Assembly (NCBI GenBank): GCA_026001225.1
Contig: BNZQ01000025.1
Span: 1-25,879, forward strand
Direction: 5' to 3'
Source of the DNA: Clostridia bacterium
GTDB lineage: Bacteria; Bacillota; Clostridia; Christensenellales; DUVY01
DNA length: 25,879 nucleotides
This document shows, piece after piece, positions 23,001 to 25,879 of the stretch (within the stretch, counting starts at the first letter, position 1; each line of letters starts with the position of its first letter). Under the pieces are notes generated by a model. The model was given only the letters and a program-made list of their open reading frames with translations. It was not told the DNA's origin and did not search any database. The position numbers were made by a program, and so were the translations under genes.

Positions 23001-24409
23001 CCGCTTGTAAAGGTCACATAGCCCGACGCGTTCGGCTTGTAGACATAGAGCGCGTAGGCGTCCGTCGCAGTATACGTCACATAGGCGGCGTTGGTAATCT
23101 TGCCGCTCGAAAAGGTAGCCGTCCCCGCGTAAAGCGTTCCTACGGGCGCGGCTCGGTCAAGCGTTATTGTATAGGTCGCCGTCGTGTTTCCGGCGGGGTC
23201 AATGGCGTAGAACGAGTAAACGCCCTCGGCGGTTACGTTCGTCCCCGAAGCGTAAACGCCATAGCTCCCGCCGTCCTTTTTCATGTATACCGTGCAACCG
23301 TTTGTGTCCGAAGCCGTAAAGCGGATATAGCTTGCGTTGGAATAATAGCCGCCCGATACCGCCGTTGTGCCGGAATAGAGATGGGCGGTCGGCGCGGTGC
23401 GGTCGAGCGTTACGGTGTATGTCGCGGAATAATTATCGGCGTTGTCGCGGGCATAGTAGCAATACAGTCCTTCCGTGCTTAACGTGACCGATGACGTGTA
23501 TTTGGTATAGCCGCTTGCCGTCGAAAGCCTTACATACAGCCCCTCTAATCCCGAAGTCGAATCCGAAGCCTCGAATCGTAACGAAGCCGCGCCGACGTTC
23601 GCGCCGCTCGATAGTTTCGCCGAACCGTTGTACGCGCCGATTGCGGGCGCGGTCGTGTCCCGCGTGACCGTTACCGTGTCGCTTACGTTTCCGGCGCGGT
23701 CTTTTGCATAAAAGCTGTAAACGCCGTCCCCGTAAAAGTAGGTGCTTGCCGTACATTCATAATACGAGCCGCCGCCTATTTTGTACCAATAGCTTGCAAC
23801 GCCGCTTACGTCGTCCGTTCCGAGCAGGGAAAAGTACGAGCCGGGCAACGTTGTCACCGTGCCGCCCGCAATCGAGCTACCGTTGAGCCGGACTTGAAGC
23901 TGCGGTTTTACCGTGTCCAAACAAATCGAGCTTACCTTGCTGTAATCGCCTTTCGGACTCGGCTTGTAGCTTCTGTAATACCGCCAGCCGTCCGCGTTTG
24001 AAGCGGAAAACATCTGATGCGTTCCTAACACGGTATAATCCCAATTCACGCTGTCGTAGGAATATTGAAACTGCGGAAAATCGTCGTGGGCGGTATACCC
24101 GTAGGCTTTATTCGTATAGCTTCCGCTCGATACGTTTGTATTCTTGTCGCCCGCGTGCAGCGTGCCGTACGCGTCGATTTCTTCGGGTATCTTGAATAAG
24201 TCCTCCCACCATCCGAGGGGAACGACGCTTACGCCGCCGGATTCCGCGCCGTTATATCCCAACGTTGACGGGGTTATAGCGGCGGCCGCGCCGGTACTTT
24301 GCGTATCGTCCTTTTTCACGCTTCTTAAAACGACCGAAACGATAAAAAAGGACACTACGAGTGCAAGCAGTACGCTTAACATAATGATTTTTGTTTTATG
24401 ATTTTTCAC
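20015..24409 (-). CDS. Large surface protein with tandem Ig-like repeats
   Basis: A 1464-residue protein. Residues 8-29 are a signal/membrane helix; the end has a second helix (VIIIIVILALIGGGVAVYLF) and a basic RKRGKFKKRK tail, with no LPxTG motif. Between them are at least eight tandem repeats of about 65-75 residues from about 165 to 750, each with D-x-T-x-P at the start, a (Y/F)TAxD(S/T) core, SG..Y..N...Y..F and EG.YSFYA.D.AGN. More divergent copies follow, the last near residue 1350. They resemble bacterial Ig-like adhesin domains. GTG 24409 follows GGAGG by 8 nt and overlaps the TraG gene end by 14 nt, so it is co-translated with the coupling ATPase. A role in donor-recipient contact is inference. 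Confidence 0.85.
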   Translation of the reverse strand: MKNHKTKIIMLSVLLALVVSFFIVSVVLRSVKKDDTQSTGAAAAITPSTLGYNGAESGGVSVVPLGWWEDLFKIPEEIDAYGTLHAGDKNTNVSSGSYTNKAYGYTAHDDFPQFQYSYDSVNWDYTVLGTHQMFSASNADGWRYYRSYKPSPKGDYSKVSSICLDTVKPQLQVRLNGSSIAGGTVTTLPGSYFSLLGTDDVSGVASYWYKIGGGSYYECTASTYFYGDGVYSFYAKDRAGNVSDTVTVTRDTTAPAIGAYNGSAKLSSGANVGAASLRFEASDSTSGLEGLYVRLSTASGYTKYTSSVTLSTEGLYCYYARDNADNYSATYTVTLDRTAPTAHLYSGTTAVSGGYYSNASYIRFTASDTNGCTVYMKKDGGSYGVYASGTNVTAEGVYSFYAIDPAGNTTATYTITLDRAAPVGTLYAGTATFSSGKITNAAYVTYTATDAYALYVYKPNASGYVTFTSGTQFTADGTYYFYAADKSGNTSATVSVLLDKTKPVVTAYASGTTVTSGAFTNKNYVTFAASDAGSGIAGMYVRIPDSGGYISYVTGTPLSREGTYTFYATDVAGNMSDTVSVTLDTTSPVGTVTANGAQVASGSYVNTAFRYAAADSVSGVIGLEVKYPNGDWQAYDGGEIPTNGGDGLYSFRATDRAGNVSEESKVYLLTSTPTVLLYADEQPVNNGTYTNAARIAMSASGEVKAYVKLPDASGFTPYAHYYTYTAAGRYEFYAEDSAGNATDIYAVIIDRTGKPVAVNGLANGRALDNVTVTWTDGDLSTAAPIVSVTVNDVPYGRGNVLRTIDGGVYRVESTDAAGNIWTTEFTATRTEVLSQTLNKQFWESAIGTTDGAVERYAFGTYDNAFAFAKARESALIRTAVWSGSTWDGGIPMDGADSVNAENGTYYIYKKSGDKNAEVAYFTLDRLNAVIAEYAAESVKAYWWWEKAPSEIKSGNDLYGLTADRIFVGNGVTLASHANYLIDGEPYSGLTYSDGGEHILTVYDDFGNSYEYTLIIVRTAPDIYYKLSGGAFNKAADDRIYAFKEAVTLKISDALGGDFAMYIIRDTLGGVIATLSHGDGYVLSKSGRFTVQAINHGGLSLETTFVLSLDYPTITFRENGDAKRLEIRIEPSTDGGATLSETRIYKSVDSGKTWLTLDKDDYGRAVNADRLYYEFNRDGLYKVSAEDNFRSGIDAVTAEKAYLKPAPSGTLIGATDGGYTNGTVRFTWTDEANATVTFDGNTVEYKSGAELTEDGEYALTFYDGNGFEAVYTFTIKTAAPVVSIIDGSGDLTEPMTTTPVTVTYEDGCTALLYRNGTLVGAVISGAEISSDGEYEITVTDLAGNVTTVTFTLDTTPPTAELVGVTNGGSTSGAVSIRNLSEPATVAVYRNGGLIPYALGEPLTEIGSYRIVVTDTAGNATEYTFDIIYSVNTAGTVIIIIVILALIGGGVAVYLFRKRGKFKKRK

Positions 24410-25879
24410 TTAAACTACCTCCGATTTTGTTTAATGATTCTCTTACGCCGTCGTTTAATTTTCGTATGTCCCGTAAGAGGGTTTGCGTTGTCCGTATCGC
24501 CGCAAGCTCGTTATTCTTTAAGGCGCGGGCGTTGGCTTCCTCGGCAATCCGTAGCGCGTATTGGTATCTCGCGTTTTGCAATGCCGTGATGAGCGCGGCG
24601 GTTTCCTTGTCCGATAGAACGTCCTTCAACGTCCGTTCGGCAAGCTCGGCCAAATGCTCCGCCAAAACCTGCGCTTCCTTGTCGGCTACGCCGCCTTTCG
24701 GTTTTCGCGGCTCCTTTTTTGCAAAGAGGGCATTCCGTTTCCTCATGTCGTAAAAGATTTTTTCCTCGTCAAAAAACCTGCCTCTAAATTCCTTTTCGGT
24801 CGTCTTTTCCAATTTGAACGCGCTTACCCGAAAGCTCGGCGTGAACCTTGACCGTATGGGTTGATACCCGAACACCGTCACGATTGCGTTGCCCATGTTG
24901 GATGGTGAGTTTAATTGTTGCAATTCGGACGGATAAACAAGCGGACGCTCCTTAATGCTCGCGTTTGAGTTGATGTCGTCCGCCTTTACCGTGTTGTACC
25001 CGACGTTTCGGGTGATGACTGTGTAGTTGCCGCACCGCTTTGAAAAGTCCTCGATTGTTTTCAAATCCGTTGTGCCGATAAAAACCTGTATATTGCAGTT
25101 CGATTTGATAATCTCGGCGACCTTTTCATCGTAAACTTTCGCTAATTGTGCGTAGGATTGCACGACAAGGTTCAGCCAAATATTCCTTGACCGTCCGACC
25201 GTAATCATTTGCTCCAATTTGTGGACGGCGGGCATATTTCCGAATTCGTCAAGTAGAAAGTACACGGGGCGCGGCAGGGTCAGGTCGGGGTACTTGTTCG
25301 CCTTTTGCACAAGCTCCTTGTACGCTTGCAATATGACGATAGCGGCCAAAGCGTGGCGGGTTTCGCGCTCGTCCGGCACCTGTAAAAATACCGCCGTCGG
25401 GGTTTCCGCCAAGTCCTCGAACGTGATTTCGTTCTCGCTTGTCAAGCTGCATAGCGACAGGTCGGCAAACATATTCAATCGGTCAAACAGGGTCGATAGG
25501 TAACTGCCGCGCGTTTTTTCCGCGCTGTCCAAAACCTGCTTCGATAGGCTGATACACTTCGATAACGGGCTGCGGTTTGCAAAGTAATCCGTCAGGGTTT
25601 CGCAGTCGTTCTCGGTGTTGGTCGCGACCTTCATAAGGTTAAAGAAATTGAATTTATCGACCGTCATACCGAGCTTCGGATTCCCGCTGTCCTCTAACAT
25701 AGCGAGGATAACGGCAAGGCAAAAGTTTTTCGCGCCGGATTCCCAAATCGGCTCGTGCTTGTTCGTGATAGGGCAAAGCGCGCTGATAATGTCGTGCAAG
25801 TCCTCGTACACAAGGTCGTATAACTGTTGTTGCTTAACCTGCACAAAGCCGTAGACTTCGGATTCCTTTTGAAATTCCT
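24396..25879 (-). CDS. VirD4/TraG-type coupling protein (N-terminus outside window)
   Basis: The coupling ATPase brings the relaxase-DNA complex to the secretion channel. The frame is open to the right edge (about 494 residues present), so the membrane anchor and Walker A loop are not visible. Walker B is clear (PVYFLLDEFGNMP), followed by TVGRSRNIWLNLVVQSYAQL and IKSNCNIQVFIGTTDLKTIEDFSKRCG, which are strong TraG/VirD4 signatures, then VYPSELQQL. The end is coiled and Lys/Glu-rich. It overlaps the surface protein gene. The family is certain; whether the whole gene is intact cannot be seen. Confidence 0.93.
   Translation of the reverse strand, partial: EFQKESEVYGFVQVKQQQLYDLVYEDLHDIISALCPITNKHEPIWESGAKNFCLAVILAMLEDSGNPKLGMTVDKFNFFNLMKVATNTENDCETLTDYFANRSPLSKCISLSKQVLDSAEKTRGSYLSTLFDRLNMFADLSLCSLTSENEITFEDLAETPTAVFLQVPDERETRHALAAIVILQAYKELVQKANKYPDLTLPRPVYFLLDEFGNMPAVHKLEQMITVGRSRNIWLNLVVQSYAQLAKVYDEKVAEIIKSNCNIQVFIGTTDLKTIEDFSKRCGNYTVITRNVGYNTVKADDINSNASIKERPLVYPSELQQLNSPSNMGNAIVTVFGYQPIRSRFTPSFRVSAFKLEKTTEKEFRGRFFDEEKIFYDMRKRNALFAKKEPRKPKGGVADKEAQVLAEHLAELAERTLKDVLSDKETAALITALQNARYQYALRIAEEANARALKNNELAAIRTTQTLLRDIRKLNDGVRESLNKIGGSLSEKS

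Larger units (their letters stand above)
11229..25879. mobile_element. Integrative (conjugative) element at tRNA-Thr, right end outside window
   Basis: All genes from 11439 to the right edge are on the minus strand, whereas nearly all the genes before the tRNA are on the plus strand. The element has a tyrosine integrase next to the tRNA, an excisionase-like gene, a methyltransferase, a primase-polymerase, three type IV secretion genes, AbiE, a large surface protein and a VirD4-type coupling ATPase. The exact left junction is in or just after the tRNA-Thr genes; the right junction is not in the window. The VirB4 ATPase body, cell-wall hydrolase and relaxase are not seen. The integrase-excisionase part is clearly more AT-rich than the rest of the element, which suggests a mosaic origin. 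Confidence 0.88.

Noticed and set aside
22511..23482. Long (323-codon) open frame opposite the Ig-like repeat gene
   Set aside because: A shadow of the repeats on the other strand: Arg/Cys-rich, no ribosome binding site, while the minus-strand gene has clear domains.
20015..24409. CRISPR-like repeat array
   Set aside because: Repeats are about 200 bp, diverged, in frame and code for Ig-like domains.

Overview
The window looks like a piece of a Bacillota (Clostridia-type) chromosome, probably from an uncultured gut lineage. The evidence is the gene order adk-map-KOW protein-infA-rpmJ-rpsM-rpsK-rpsD-rpoA-rplQ, strong AGGAGG-type ribosome binding sites, the zinc-binding forms of adenylate kinase and S4, and an integrated element with Gram-positive ICE-type transfer genes. 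No species can be named from sequence alone.

Region 1 (1-8290) is the end of the spc/alpha ribosomal operon, all on the + strand, followed by a ROK sugar kinase and trpS. Almost every spacer of about 80 bp or more here is filled by palindromic repeats of three families, called A, B and C in this annotation. A and C start at or over the stop codon of the gene before them. B is a short G/C-clamped hairpin that sits just before the next gene. None was seen in the mobile element.

Region 2 (8290-11070) holds a four-helix membrane protein with a Gln/Asn/Pro/Tyr-rich tail, a tiny Gly/Cys-rich membrane protein on the minus strand, and a lone araD-type epimerase/aldolase gene. The araD-type gene has a near-consensus promoter and a 9-bp inverted repeat over its -10 region.

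Region 3 (11015-11270) is a tRNA-Thr locus behind a consensus promoter: a 5' half of one tRNA-Thr(GGT), then an intact tRNA-Thr(GGT), then a symmetric terminator. It is the probable left attachment site of an element that runs off the right edge.

Region 4 (about 11270-25879) is that element, all on the minus strand. Read in its own direction it has a VirD4/TraG coupling ATPase (cut by the window edge), a 1464-residue surface protein with Ig-like repeats, an AbiEi/AbiEii toxin-antitoxin pair with its own promoter and terminator, a small VirB2/TrbC-like pilin candidate, a polytopic TrbL/VirB6-like protein, a PrgI plus VirB4-N-terminal protein, a 105-residue unknown, a primase-polymerase, a C5 cytosine methyltransferase broken by 7 nt at its catalytic PC motif, a small excisionase-like protein and a tyrosine integrase. 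Ordered short direct repeats lie between the integrase and the tRNA. The ATPase body of VirB4, the cell-wall hydrolase and the relaxase are not seen where such elements usually carry them. This, the broken methyltransferase and an in-frame amber junction suggest a partly decayed integrative conjugative element that keeps its defence module and large surface protein.
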